The notes under the pieces: generated by a model
The model's database searches: none
The model's input: the letters and a program-made list of their open reading frames with translations, nothing else
Told to the model about the DNA's origin: nothing
NCBI RefSeq assembly: GCF_946902905.1
Contig: NZ_OX336385.1
Span: forward strand, 1,608,501 to 1,672,500
Length of the DNA: 64,000 bases
Direction: 5' to 3'
DNA from: Streptococcus sp. Marseille-Q6470
GTDB taxonomy: Bacteria > Bacillota > Bacilli > Lactobacillales > Streptococcaceae
Part shown: in pieces, positions 39,569-48,397 of the stretch
Numbering within the stretch: position 1 is the first letter of the stretch
Layout of the letters: the number at the start of each line of letters is the position of its first letter
Program-made: the position numbers and the translations under genes

Positions 39569-40534
39569 TTAAATACTTTTACCTGGTAAGAGACTAACGG
39601 GTAAGAAATAACCTGTTGTGGCAACCTCTTTGCCTTCAATTTTTTGCAGTAGTAAATCAACTGTCAGGCGAGCAATTTCTTCCATAGGTTGTTTAATGGT
39701 AGTGAGGTGAGGATAGAAATTTTCAATGAAATAAGTTCCGTCATAGCCAATCACCTTAAGCTGTTCAGGAACAGAGATACCAAGCTCCTGGGCGATTTTG
39801 ATAATGAGGATAGCTGTCAAATCATCCGATGCAAAGATGGCGTCGGGTTTTTGTTTGGTTAGGATATTTTTGATTTCCATTTCCTTACGAAGAGGAGAAA
39901 AATCACTGGAAACATTGATAATAGGAGCCTTTGGTAAGATCGAAGCGAAACCTGCATGACGAAGACCAGTTGGAGAGTTGGAATTGTCATTACCTGTAAT
40001 CATGATGATCGATTTGGCTCCGGTTTTAGCCAAGGTCTGAGCGGCTAGGACTCCGCCAGCATAGTTATCAGAAGAAACAACAGGAATGTCTGGAGATAGG
40101 TTACGGTCGAATGAAATGATTGGAGCCGTCACGCGATTGTAGTCCTCAATCCCAAGGTTGTGACTTCCCGAAATGATACCGTCCACCTGGTTAGCTTCTA
40201 ACATTTCGATGTATTCGCGTTCTTTTTCCGAATCGTGTTCACTATTACAGATGATGGTCTTGTAACCTTTTTTGAAGAGTTCGTGTTCCAATTTATCAAT
40301 CAATTCAGCATAGAAAATATGGCTGATTTTAGGGAAAATCAAACCGATTAACTTGGCTGATTTACCTTGAAGACTGCGAGCTAGGTTGTTGGGTTTATAG
40401 CCCAGCTCACGCATAGCATCATTGACTTTTTGAATGGTTTTTTCTGACAGATAACCCTTTTTGTTGATGACACGTGAAACAGTAGTAGGGCTGACGCCAG
40501 CTAATTTTGCGACATCAGTTAGTTTTGCGACCAT
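39569..40534 (-). CDS. scrR: LacI-family sucrose operon repressor
   Basis: A 321-residue LacI/GalR repressor. The N-terminal helix-turn-helix and hinge read TDVAKLAGVSPTTVSRVIN and YKPNNLARSL, followed by a periplasmic-binding-protein-like domain. Its start overlaps the end of scrB by 20 bases, so the two are co-transcribed. Likely operators lie in the scrB-scrA gap. Confidence 0.92.
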   Translation of the reverse strand: MVAKLTDVAKLAGVSPTTVSRVINKKGYLSEKTIQKVNDAMRELGYKPNNLARSLQGKSAKLIGLIFPKISHIFYAELIDKLEHELFKKGYKTIICNSEHDSEKEREYIEMLEANQVDGIISGSHNLGIEDYNRVTAPIISFDRNLSPDIPVVSSDNYAGGVLAAQTLAKTGAKSIIMITGNDNSNSPTGLRHAGFASILPKAPIINVSSDFSPLRKEMEIKNILTKQKPDAIFASDDLTAILIIKIAQELGISVPEQLKVIGYDGTYFIENFYPHLTTIKQPMEEIARLTVDLLLQKIEGKEVATTGYFLPVSLLPGKSI

Positions 40535-41969
40535 ATTCTAATTCGTAGTATGTTCCAGTTGGGTTTCCAGATTTAATCACGATTCCATTTTGGTTCTCAT
40601 GTGGGAAGACACGACCAGAAAATACTTTTTCTCCTTTATTAATGAAAATTTCAAAGACTGAATTATCGATGAAGATATTTACAGTAGCGGCTTGGTTATC
40701 AATTGGACATGAGCGAGTAGTTCCAAATTCTTGAGCATATTGCTCACCTGCTTGACTGCGGTCAACGGTTACTTGGCCATTGACAAGATCGAAATTGATA
40801 GAGAGCCCCTTGCCGTCTTTATCAGCAAGAAGGATGATTTCACTTTGGCTATTAGCCTCTAAGTTTAGTTCAAGTTCGTAGGTGTTCTTAGTTTCAAATC
40901 GATTTGAAAATTCCTCTTTTGAAGCACGGAGGTCCTTGATGGCTGCTACAGGATACTGATAGAGTTTTCCATCTTTAATAGTTAATTCTTTGACCAATGA
41001 GAAAGTTCCTTGGTGATCAAAGCGATCAGATGGATAAGACACATCTGGTAAACCAAGCCAACTAACAGCAAGGGCACGTCCATCAGGGGCATTGAAGGCT
41101 TGAGTGGCATAGGCTTCAAATCCATAATCAAGATTGTGAAGTTCAGACACATCTACCATACGAGCATTTTCTGGGTCAAAGGAAGCACCGATTTTATACA
41201 TATTTGGATAGATATTGTCATAGTCAAGAACCTTTTTATCCAAACCTTGTGGGCAGTAAAGAAGGACAGGTTGTTCTCCGACAAAGACAAGATTTGGGCA
41301 CTCCATCATATAAGCAGTGCGGTCATTGTTGAAGTCAAGGTCACCAACTTCTTGCCAGTTTGTATAATCATTATCGATAGCCTTATAGAGACGAACAAAA
41401 CCTTTTTTCTCCAAGTCCTGACCACCGACGATAGCGTAGTATTGGCCTTTAAAGTTAAAAATCTGTGGATCTCGGAAGTGGTCAGTAGCATCAGTAGGTT
41501 GGTCAATCAAGATTTTATCAATTTTTTTAATCTTGCCATCCTTGTCCACTAAGGCACCAATCTGATAAGGGTGACGGATCCAGTTTTCATCACGGACATT
41601 TCCTGTATAAAATAGGAACAATTGATCGCCAAACTGCATAGCAGAACCAGAGTAGGCACCGTGGCTATCTAGTGGAGTATCAGGTAGAACTTTAACTCCA
41701 GTTTCTGAAAAATGAACTAAATCATCACTTTCAAGTTGCACCCAAGATTTTAAACCATGAGCGGCTCCGAAGGGGAAGTTTTGGTAAAAGACAACCCACT
41801 TGCCATCGAAATAAGAAAAACCATTTGGATCGTTTAAAAGACCTTGCTTTGGTTCGATGTGATAGCTTGTATGCCATGGAGACTGAGCCATATTTTCTTG
41901 AATTTGTTTGATTTCTTCTTGAGTCCAATCTTCATAGCGTCTGTAGCGACGTTCCGTTGTCCATTCCAT
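40515..41969 (-). CDS. scrB: Sucrose-6-phosphate hydrolase
   Basis: A 484-residue GH32 enzyme that splits sucrose-6-phosphate into glucose-6-phosphate and fructose. It shows the nucleophile motif LLNDPNGF, the FRDPQIF motif and the acid/base ECP motif (MMECPNLVF). It precedes scrR and diverges from scrA. The GAGGG ribosome binding site sits a few bases before the ATG. Confidence 0.95.
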   Translation of the reverse strand: MEWTTERRYRRYEDWTQEEIKQIQENMAQSPWHTSYHIEPKQGLLNDPNGFSYFDGKWVVFYQNFPFGAAHGLKSWVQLESDDLVHFSETGVKVLPDTPLDSHGAYSGSAMQFGDQLFLFYTGNVRDENWIRHPYQIGALVDKDGKIKKIDKILIDQPTDATDHFRDPQIFNFKGQYYAIVGGQDLEKKGFVRLYKAIDNDYTNWQEVGDLDFNNDRTAYMMECPNLVFVGEQPVLLYCPQGLDKKVLDYDNIYPNMYKIGASFDPENARMVDVSELHNLDYGFEAYATQAFNAPDGRALAVSWLGLPDVSYPSDRFDHQGTFSLVKELTIKDGKLYQYPVAAIKDLRASKEEFSNRFETKNTYELELNLEANSQSEIILLADKDGKGLSINFDLVNGQVTVDRSQAGEQYAQEFGTTRSCPIDNQAATVNIFIDNSVFEIFINKGEKVFSGRVFPHENQNGIVIKSGNPTGTYYELEYGRKTN

Positions 41970-42033
41970 TTATATTCCCTCCATAAATTCTACTATCTTT
42001 ATAGTAAACGTTTCCTTTTAAAAAAGCAAGTCT

Positions 42034-42063
42034 TTTATATCGGATTTAAGAAAAAAATGTCAA
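42034..42063 (-). promoter_or_regulatory. scrB promoter
   Basis: On the minus strand TTGACA (42063-42058), an 18-base spacer and TATAAA (42039-42034) form the promoter. Its -35 is inside the palindrome at 42058-42073. Confidence 0.6.
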
Positions 42064-42073
42064 ACGATTGACA
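42058..42073. promoter_or_regulatory. Probable ScrR operator 1
   Basis: TGTCAAACGATTGACA is a palindrome with perfect 6-base arms, TGTCAA and TTGACA, of LacI-family size. It covers the -35 of the scrB promoter. A 13-of-16 match lies at 42227. Confidence 0.7.
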
Positions 42074-42226
42074 GAAAATAAAGGCGATGTTTTATGAAAA
42101 TGAATGAAAATATGAAAGTTTTTGAAAATTATCTAGCAAAAACCTTTTAATAATAGGCAATTAACAAGAATATTCTATTCAAAAACCTCAAAAACAATCA
42201 AAAAATTAAAATACTAAAATTTTTTC

Positions 42227-42242
42227 TGCAAAACGCTTGACA
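42227..42242. promoter_or_regulatory. Probable ScrR operator 2
   Basis: TGCAAAACGCTTGACA matches operator 1 at 13 of 16 positions and includes the scrA -35 hexamer TTGACA. Repressor binding at both sites, about 170 bases apart, would silence both divergent promoters and could loop the DNA. Confidence 0.65.
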
Positions 42243-42264
42243 TATTTTAAAAACATGATAGAAT
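42237..42264 (+). promoter_or_regulatory. scrA promoter
   Basis: TTGACA (42237-42242), a 16-base spacer and TAGAAT (42259-42264) with an upstream TG form a strong promoter for the sucrose PTS gene. The rest of the 363-base scrB-scrA gap is AT-rich with no ORF. Confidence 0.75.
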
Positions 42265-42281
42265 TATATGCGTAGGGCGGA

Positions 42282-42295
42282 TAAAATCGCTTTCA
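42282..42295 (+). promoter_or_regulatory. Candidate cre site (CcpA) before scrA
   Basis: TAAAATCGCTTTCA matches the cre consensus TGNAANCGNNNNCA except for one base. Its place just downstream of the -10 suits CcpA roadblock repression by glucose. Confidence 0.5.
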
Positions 42296-42332
42296 AACAT
42301 TTTACAAATTTTTTATAAGGAGATTTTTGCAA

Positions 42333-44228
42333 ATGACGAATACAGAAATTGCAAAAAAAGTCATCGAAGCCTTAGGTGGACGTGAGAACGTTAACAGTGT
42401 TGCGCACTGTGCGACTCGCCTTCGCGTTATGGTTAAAGATGAAGCGAAAATTAACAAAGATGCTATCGAGAGCTTGGAAAAAGTTCAAGGTGCTTTCTTT
42501 AACTCAGGTCAATACCAAATCATCTTTGGTACTGGTACAGTAAACAAGATGTACGATGAAGTCGTAGCCCTTGGTTTGCCAACTTCAACAAAAGCTGAAA
42601 TGAAAGCAGAAGCTGCTAAACAAGGAAATTGGTTCCAACGTGCCATCCGTACTTTCGGTGACGTCTTCGTTCCAATCATTCCAGTTATCGTAGCAACTGG
42701 TCTCTTCATGGGTGTTCGTGGTCTCTTGACTGCTCTTGGAATGACACTTCCAGAAGATGTGACAACTTATACTCAGATCTTGACAGACACTGCCTTTATT
42801 ATCTTGCCAGGTTTGGTTGTGTGGTCAACTTTCCGTGTATTCGGTGGTAACCCAGCTGTTGGTATCGTTCTTGGTATGATGCTCGTTTCTGGTTCACTTC
42901 CAAATGCCTGGGCTGTTGCGTCTGGTGGTGAAGTAACTGCAATGCAGTTCTTCGGATTTATCCCAGTTGTAGGTTTGCAAGGTTCAGTTCTTCCAGCCTT
43001 CATCATCGGGGTTGTCGGAGCTAAGTTTGAAAAAGCAGTTCGTAAGGTTGTTCCAGATGTACTTGATCTCTTGGTAACACCGTTTGTAACACTCCTTGTA
43101 ATGTCAATTCTTGGATTGTTTGTTATCGGACCAGTCTTCCACGTTGTTGAAAACTACATTCTCATTGGAACTAAAGCAATTCTTAACTTGCCATTCGGAC
43201 TTGGTGGTTTCTTGATTGGTGGAGTTCACCAATTAATCGTCGTATCAGGTGTTCACCACATCTTCAACTTGCTTGAAGTTCAATTGCTTGCTGCTGACCA
43301 TGCTAACCCATTCAACGCTATCATCACAGCTGCCATGACTGCTCAAGGTGCTGCGACAGTAGCCGTTGGTGTGAAAACTAAAAATCCTAAACTTAAAACA
43401 CTTGCTTTCCCAGCTGCTCTTTCTGCCTTCCTAGGTATTACTGAGCCTGCTATCTTCGGGGTTAACTTGCGTTTCCGTAAACCATTCTTCCTTTCATTGA
43501 TTGCTGGTGCAATCGGTGGTGGATTGGCATCTATCCTTGGACTTGCTGGTACTGGTAATGGTATCACAATCATCCCTGGTACAATGCTTTACATTGGTAA
43601 CGGACAACTTCTACAATACCTTCTTATGGTAGCTGTATCATTTGCACTTGGTTTCGCTCTTACTTACATGTTTGGTTATGAAGATGAAGTAGAAGAAGCT
43701 GCAGGTGCTGTTACTGAAGCAGAAACAGATCGTTTGGCTGAAGAAGCAGTAACTGGTGCTGTTGTTGCACCGAGCGAAGGCGTTATCCAAACACCAATCG
43801 TTGGTGATGTTGTTGCTCTTTCAAATGTGAATGACCCAGTATTCTCAAGCGGAGCTATGGGACAAGGTATCGCTGTAAAACCAAGTGAAGATGTCGTTTA
43901 CGCACCAGCTGATGCTGAAGTGACAATTGTCTTCCCAACAGGACATGCTTATGGCCTAAGAACAGCTAACGGAGCTGAAATCTTGATCCACGTTGGTATC
44001 GACACTGTTTCAATGAATGGTGAAGGATTCAACCATAAAGTTGCTCAAGGTGACAAGGTTAAAGCTGGAGATGTTCTTGGAACGTTTGACTCAGCTAAGA
44101 TTGCTGCTGCAGGTCTTGATAACACAACAATGGTTATCGTAACAAACACTGCAGACTTTGCTTCAGTAAATCCAGTTGCTTCTGGATCAGTTGCTAAGGG
44201 AGATGCAATCATCGAAGTTAAAGCTTAA
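42333..44228 (+). CDS. scrA: Sucrose-specific PTS enzyme EIIBCA
   Basis: A 631-residue permease that imports and phosphorylates sucrose. The EIIB domain comes first with the phospho-Cys at residue 26 (VAHCATRLRV). The membrane EIIC domain spans about 105-450, and the C-terminal EIIA domain carries the His in ILIHVGIDTV. The ATG at 42333 with AAGGAG upstream is chosen over a TTG six bases earlier. ScrB then hydrolyses the product. Confidence 0.95.
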   Translation: MTNTEIAKKVIEALGGRENVNSVAHCATRLRVMVKDEAKINKDAIESLEKVQGAFFNSGQYQIIFGTGTVNKMYDEVVALGLPTSTKAEMKAEAAKQGNWFQRAIRTFGDVFVPIIPVIVATGLFMGVRGLLTALGMTLPEDVTTYTQILTDTAFIILPGLVVWSTFRVFGGNPAVGIVLGMMLVSGSLPNAWAVASGGEVTAMQFFGFIPVVGLQGSVLPAFIIGVVGAKFEKAVRKVVPDVLDLLVTPFVTLLVMSILGLFVIGPVFHVVENYILIGTKAILNLPFGLGGFLIGGVHQLIVVSGVHHIFNLLEVQLLAADHANPFNAIITAAMTAQGAATVAVGVKTKNPKLKTLAFPAALSAFLGITEPAIFGVNLRFRKPFFLSLIAGAIGGGLASILGLAGTGNGITIIPGTMLYIGNGQLLQYLLMVAVSFALGFALTYMFGYEDEVEEAAGAVTEAETDRLAEEAVTGAVVAPSEGVIQTPIVGDVVALSNVNDPVFSSGAMGQGIAVKPSEDVVYAPADAEVTIVFPTGHAYGLRTANGAEILIHVGIDTVSMNGEGFNHKVAQGDKVKAGDVLGTFDSAKIAAAGLDNTTMVIVTNTADFASVNPVASGSVAKGDAIIEVKA

Positions 44229-44235
44229 TAAATCA

Positions 44236-44269
44236 AAAAAACGAACAAATGTCATGTTTGTTCGTTTTT
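44236..44269 (+). terminator. Terminator after scrA
   Basis: AAAAACGAACAAA pairs with TTTGTTCGTTTTT around a 7-base loop. It is nearly symmetric. Confidence 0.88.
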
Positions 44270-44332
44270 GCTTGAATGGTAAAATTTACAGAGGAAAATC
44301 TAAAATATTGAGCAATTTTCAGTCTGGAAATA

Positions 44333-44341
44333 TGCTATAAT
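44333..44341 (+). promoter_or_regulatory. scrK extended -10 promoter
   Basis: TGCTATAAT (TATAAT 44336-44341) lies 27 bases before the scrK ATG. Confidence 0.6.
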
Positions 44342-44368
44342 AAAGAAAATAAATACAAGAGGTTTATC

Positions 44369-45256
44369 ATGACAAAACTATACGGAAGTTTGGAAGCAGG
44401 CGGTACAAAATTTGTCTGTGCTGTCGGAGATGAAAACTATAACGTTGTAGAAAAGGTACAATTTCCTACAACAACACCTATTGAAACAATCGATAAAACC
44501 ATCGAGTTCTTCTCAAAATTCGACAATCTTGCAGGACTTGCCATTGGTTCATTTGGTCCAATCGATATCGATAAAAACTCAAAAACTTACGGATTTATCA
44601 CAACAACTCCAAAACCTAACTGGGCAAATGTCGACTTGCTTGGTGCTCTTCGTCGCGCTCTAAACGTGCCTATGTATTTCACAACAGACGTAAATAGTTC
44701 TGCATACGGTGAAGTGGTTGCTCGTAATAATGCCGGCGGTCGTATCGAAAACTTGGTTTATTACACTATCGGTACAGGTATCGGTGCAGGTGTTATCCAA
44801 CGTGGCGAGTTTATTGGCGGTGTTGGTCACCCTGAGATGGGTCACTATTATGTGGCTAGACACCCAATGGATATTGAAAAAGAATTTAATGGTGTTTGTC
44901 CTTTCCATAATGGATGTTTGGAAGGTTATGCAGCTGGTCCAAGTTTGGAAGCTCGTACAGGTGTTCGTGGGGAAAACATTGAACTCAACAACTCTGTTTG
45001 GGATGTTCAAGCCTACTACATTGCTCAAGCTGCAGTAAATGCTACTGTAACTTTCCGACCAGACGTTATCGTCTTTGGTGGTGGGGTTATGGCTCAACAA
45101 CACATGCTTGATCGTGTGCGTGAGAAATTCACATCCTTGCTAAATGGTTACCTACCAGTTCCTGATGTACGTGACTATATTGTAACACCAGCTGTTGCAG
45201 GTAATGGTTCGGCTACACTTGGAAACTTCGTTCTTGCTAAGAGCGTAGCAAAATAA
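44369..45256 (+). CDS. scrK: Fructokinase (ROK family)
   Basis: A 295-residue ROK kinase that phosphorylates the fructose released by ScrB. It shows the ATP motif LEAGGTKFVCA, the GTGIGAGVI loop, and the zinc-binding segment HPEMGHYYV with CPFHNGCLEG. It has its own promoter after the scrA terminator. The perfect hairpin at the start of the downstream repeat is its likely terminator. Confidence 0.93.
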   Translation: MTKLYGSLEAGGTKFVCAVGDENYNVVEKVQFPTTTPIETIDKTIEFFSKFDNLAGLAIGSFGPIDIDKNSKTYGFITTTPKPNWANVDLLGALRRALNVPMYFTTDVNSSAYGEVVARNNAGGRIENLVYYTIGTGIGAGVIQRGEFIGGVGHPEMGHYYVARHPMDIEKEFNGVCPFHNGCLEGYAAGPSLEARTGVRGENIELNNSVWDVQAYYIAQAAVNATVTFRPDVIVFGGGVMAQQHMLDRVREKFTSLLNGYLPVPDVRDYIVTPAVAGNGSATLGNFVLAKSVAK

Positions 45257-45268
45257 GAATAAAAAATT

Positions 45269-45448
45269 AGAGGCTAGGACAAAAGTCCTAGCCTCTTTTT
45301 GATGTTGGATTGTCGAGCAAGACGCAGTGGTTGAGTGGGCTCTACTAGGCTGATTTCATCAGCTTTTACAGCCCTACTCAACTGTGCGGAGGTTGGACGA
45401 CGAAATCGAATTCTAACGAATTACCGATTTCTGTCCCACTCTCTTTTT
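45269..45448 (-). repeat. Dispersed ~180-bp intergenic element, copy 2
   Basis: This copy sits between scrK and the convergent CDF exporter. Its scrK-side end is a perfect hairpin, AGAGGCTAGGAC with GTCCTAGCCTCT around AAAA, followed by T5, a good scrK terminator. Its other end runs into the CDF gene on the minus strand and encodes that protein's final residues. It differs from the other copies at one internal base of the GTGGGACGAC region. Confidence 0.85.
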
Positions 45449-46628
45449 CTATTTTCGTTTCCTGATGGAAAATATTTTGCCAAGTTTCGTGGCGGCGCCA
45501 GATGCTGGTATGAATGGTATCACCGACTTGATATCGGATGAGTTTTGTTTTCTGGCTGATAGAGGTTAACTGAAGCTCTTTAATGGCAGAGGTTAATTCT
45601 TTTTCAGCCTTATAGGCATCCTTTCCCAGTTCATGTCCGTCCTGGCGGATATAAATGAAGTCTTCTGCAAGTAATTCTTCCAGTTGATTTCCTTGGTCAA
45701 TCAGTTGCTCTCTCATGAGCAATTTTTTATAGACATTATCTAGGATTTCATCCTCAGGGATTGGTGCTGGTTCGATATGAATGTCTGTATCAAAGACACC
45801 AAAGCGTTCTGATAACATGGATTCGACCTGATCCGCGATTTCATGACTTTCAAAAACAGAGAGGTCTGGGTTCATCTCAAGTGTGATGTCCAGATAGATA
45901 TTACTTCCGTAGGTACGACCGCGTTGTGATTTGACCTTGCTAATCTTAGGAATTTCCATGATAGCTTTTTGATAATCTTCTAGCAAGTGTTCATCAAAAC
46001 CATCAGAAAGGCTGAAGGATGACTCGATAAAGATGTCATAGGCTGTTTTGAGGATAAAGAAGGTGATGATAATAGCGACCAACTTATCCACGATTGGATA
46101 GTTGAAGCTACTAGCCAGGATAGCAATAGAAGTTCCAAGAGATGTTACGGCATCTGACAGATTGTCCTTAGCTGCAGCCTTGAGGGCCTTTGATTTAGCT
46201 TGCTTACTCAGATGGGTATTGTAGAGATAAACGGCGAACATGATGATGGCAGAGATGACTCCCAGAGTCGCACCAAGTGGGTCAATGACCGTTTGTTCTC
46301 GGCTGAGTATCTTTTGGATGGTGTCACGTAGAACATCAAAGCCAACGTAAAACATGATGATGGAAGTGATGAGACTTGCCAAATCCTCGATTTTCCAGTG
46401 GCCGAAGCGATGATCTCTATCAGCCGGTTGGCGAGCCAAACGAATCCCGATGAGAAGGGCTACATTTCCAACAATATCTGAAACGTTATTAAAACCATCT
46501 GCTACCAAACTGGATGAATGGAGCAAATGTCCGGTCGCTAGCTTAGCTGCAGACAAGAATAGATAGGTCAAAATGCTGATAATGGCACCACGCTCAGCTA
46601 ATTTTAAGTTTGAAACCGATTGATTCAT
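45378..46628 (-). CDS. mntE: Cation diffusion facilitator, probable Mn2+ exporter, repeat-extended C-terminus
   Basis: A 416-residue CDF exporter. Membrane metal-site motifs are ADGFNNVSD in TM2 and AKDNLSDAV in TM5. A C-terminal cytoplasmic domain follows. It resembles pneumococcal MntE, which as I recall is 394 residues and ends near HQETK. Here the frame continues for about 23 more residues (from EKESGTEIGN to the end) that come entirely from the dispersed repeat. The neighbouring riboswitch-controlled ATPase supports a Mn2+ role. Zn2+ or Co2+ specificity cannot be excluded. Confidence 0.85.
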   Translation of the reverse strand: MNQSVSNLKLAERGAIISILTYLFLSAAKLATGHLLHSSSLVADGFNNVSDIVGNVALLIGIRLARQPADRDHRFGHWKIEDLASLITSIIMFYVGFDVLRDTIQKILSREQTVIDPLGATLGVISAIIMFAVYLYNTHLSKQAKSKALKAAAKDNLSDAVTSLGTSIAILASSFNYPIVDKLVAIIITFFILKTAYDIFIESSFSLSDGFDEHLLEDYQKAIMEIPKISKVKSQRGRTYGSNIYLDITLEMNPDLSVFESHEIADQVESMLSERFGVFDTDIHIEPAPIPEDEILDNVYKKLLMREQLIDQGNQLEELLAEDFIYIRQDGHELGKDAYKAEKELTSAIKELQLTSISQKTKLIRYQVGDTIHTSIWRRHETWQNIFHQETKIEKESGTEIGNSLEFDFVVQPPHS

Positions 46629-46785
46629 CTAACTCCCCTTCTAGCATTTTAGTATTCTTTCATTATACTGGTTTTCCAAGGAAAATTCAAATGGAGGGGT
46701 TGGGGAGATTTGCATTGATTCAACAGATTTTTTGATTGAAATATGATAGAATATAAAGTAATCATAATTTTAGAGAGAGTTTTCC

Positions 46786-48387
46786 ATGACCCATAAACAA
46801 ATCACAGATAGAATGATTCGAATTGGTTTGCTGTTGCTACCATTTCTTATTTTTTATGGCTATAGAGTAGTTAAGGGGTTTGATTATCCAGTGGTTGATG
46901 ATATCATGGTCAATCAAACCATATTATCTGGTGATAATATGTTGCTTCCCTATATTGGAATTTTGTTATCATCTGCTTTAGTATTTCTTCAACAATTATT
47001 TACAAATTGGAATATTTATTTTATTTTTTTAGCTCTCAGTTTTTGCTTGAGTTTTAGTATCTATTTGGAGTTCTTCTTTAGAAAGAAATATTATTTCTTA
47101 CTTCCCTTAGTAGTTTTGCTTCAAATGGTTTTAATGAAGTATTTCTCGTTTTCAGTAATTGCTTACTTGTTATCGACAGCAGGGATACTATTATTATTTG
47201 ACAGAAAATACGTAACGGGAATGCTTTTGTCTGTAATAGGTTTATCGATTAGGCCGCAAATTATTGCCAGTTTATTATTGCTTTTGCTTCCCTTCCTAGC
47301 TTTTGAAGTAATCAAAGGAAAAAAGAAAAAAGAATTATTCTTGTTATCTGCTGTCATTTTACTTATCTTTGCTTCCAATAAAATTTATACCTTAATGAGA
47401 CCAGATGTTCAAGAATACCTTAATTGGAATACTCTAAGTACCAATTTGAGAGATTTCCCTGCGATTGAGTATGAGAAGCATGCCAAGGAATTTCATGAAT
47501 TGGGGGTCAGTGAAAACGACTTATCTGCTTCAACCTACTGGTTGTTTGCAGAAAAAGATGCTTTGAACAATGAGTTGTTAACAAAAATTCAATCCGTACG
47601 TTCTTTCTCTGAAAAGTACTCCTTTAATGTATTTCAGATGGTAAAAGATTATTTCCAAAATATCATTTTGACAACCTTTCTTCTTGTTATGGTTGGCTGG
47701 TTTTTGTTCTTCAAGCCTAAGAAAGTCTATGGCTGGTTACTCCCCCTTGTTCCATTTGTACTAATCGGTGCACTATTTGTTAGGCAGAGAGTAGTAGAAC
47801 GTGTCTATATCCCAATTATCATTAGCTTTTTAATCTTTTTTGTTTATTATGCACCTTTGTTTTACAATAAGCGTAAACTGTTGAAAAAAAGAGGAATTTT
47901 TTATAGTCTACAACTTGTAGGAATGCTGGCGAGTATGGCCTGGGTAAATAGTGTGGGACAAGAACTTTACTGGTTCCCAATCATTCAATCATCCATGGTA
48001 TCAGAGTATCATGATGTAGTGGAAAAACATTCTGATAAATTGCTTGTTTTTGGCGGTTATGGAACACTTGTCAATTCTCAACCGAGCTTGGCTACGATTA
48101 GAAGGAAGCCTGATCAGTTGATTGAAAATACAACAACCTTAGGTAACTGGCAAACTTTTTCGCCACATTATTATCAATTAATGAAAAAGTATAATGTTGA
48201 GGAGCCTAGTAATCTTCTTTCTTCTGCTATTGATAATGAGAATATCCTATTCTTTTGGTCACCCTCTTCAGGAAAGATGGATCAAGTCAAGAAAATAATG
48301 AAAGAACATTACCAGAAAGATGTTTATTTTGAAGAAGTTGAGGTGGTCACTTCTGATATGAGTATCTATAAACTTAAAGCAGATTAA
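46786..48387 (+). CDS. Polytopic membrane protein, GT-C / GtrII-like
   Basis: A 533-residue protein with about ten to twelve membrane segments and a C-terminal extracytoplasmic region (from about residue 400). An Asp pair in the first outer loop (DYPVVDDIMVNQ) resembles the catalytic acid of GT-C glycosyltransferases that use polyprenyl-phosphate sugars. It is the first of three closely packed, AT-rich genes. With the GT2 enzyme two genes on, it could transfer a lipid-linked sugar to a wall polymer or lipid. Family assignment is by layout, and the acceptor is unknown. Confidence 0.65.
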   Translation: MTHKQITDRMIRIGLLLLPFLIFYGYRVVKGFDYPVVDDIMVNQTILSGDNMLLPYIGILLSSALVFLQQLFTNWNIYFIFLALSFCLSFSIYLEFFFRKKYYFLLPLVVLLQMVLMKYFSFSVIAYLLSTAGILLLFDRKYVTGMLLSVIGLSIRPQIIASLLLLLLPFLAFEVIKGKKKKELFLLSAVILLIFASNKIYTLMRPDVQEYLNWNTLSTNLRDFPAIEYEKHAKEFHELGVSENDLSASTYWLFAEKDALNNELLTKIQSVRSFSEKYSFNVFQMVKDYFQNIILTTFLLVMVGWFLFFKPKKVYGWLLPLVPFVLIGALFVRQRVVERVYIPIIISFLIFFVYYAPLFYNKRKLLKKRGIFYSLQLVGMLASMAWVNSVGQELYWFPIIQSSMVSEYHDVVEKHSDKLLVFGGYGTLVNSQPSLATIRRKPDQLIENTTTLGNWQTFSPHYYQLMKKYNVEEPSNLLSSAIDNENILFFWSPSSGKMDQVKKIMKEHYQKDVYFEEVEVVTSDMSIYKLKAD

Positions 48388-48397
48388 GGAGGGAAAT

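Noticed and set aside
41100..41552. Plus-strand open frame of 150 codons opposite scrB.
   Set aside because: ScrB is a complete GH32 enzyme; the opposite frame has no recognisable domain.
42227..42242. The site at the scrA -35 as a CcpA cre.
   Set aside because: It matches cre poorly (several mismatches) and matches the palindromic operator at 42058 much better.
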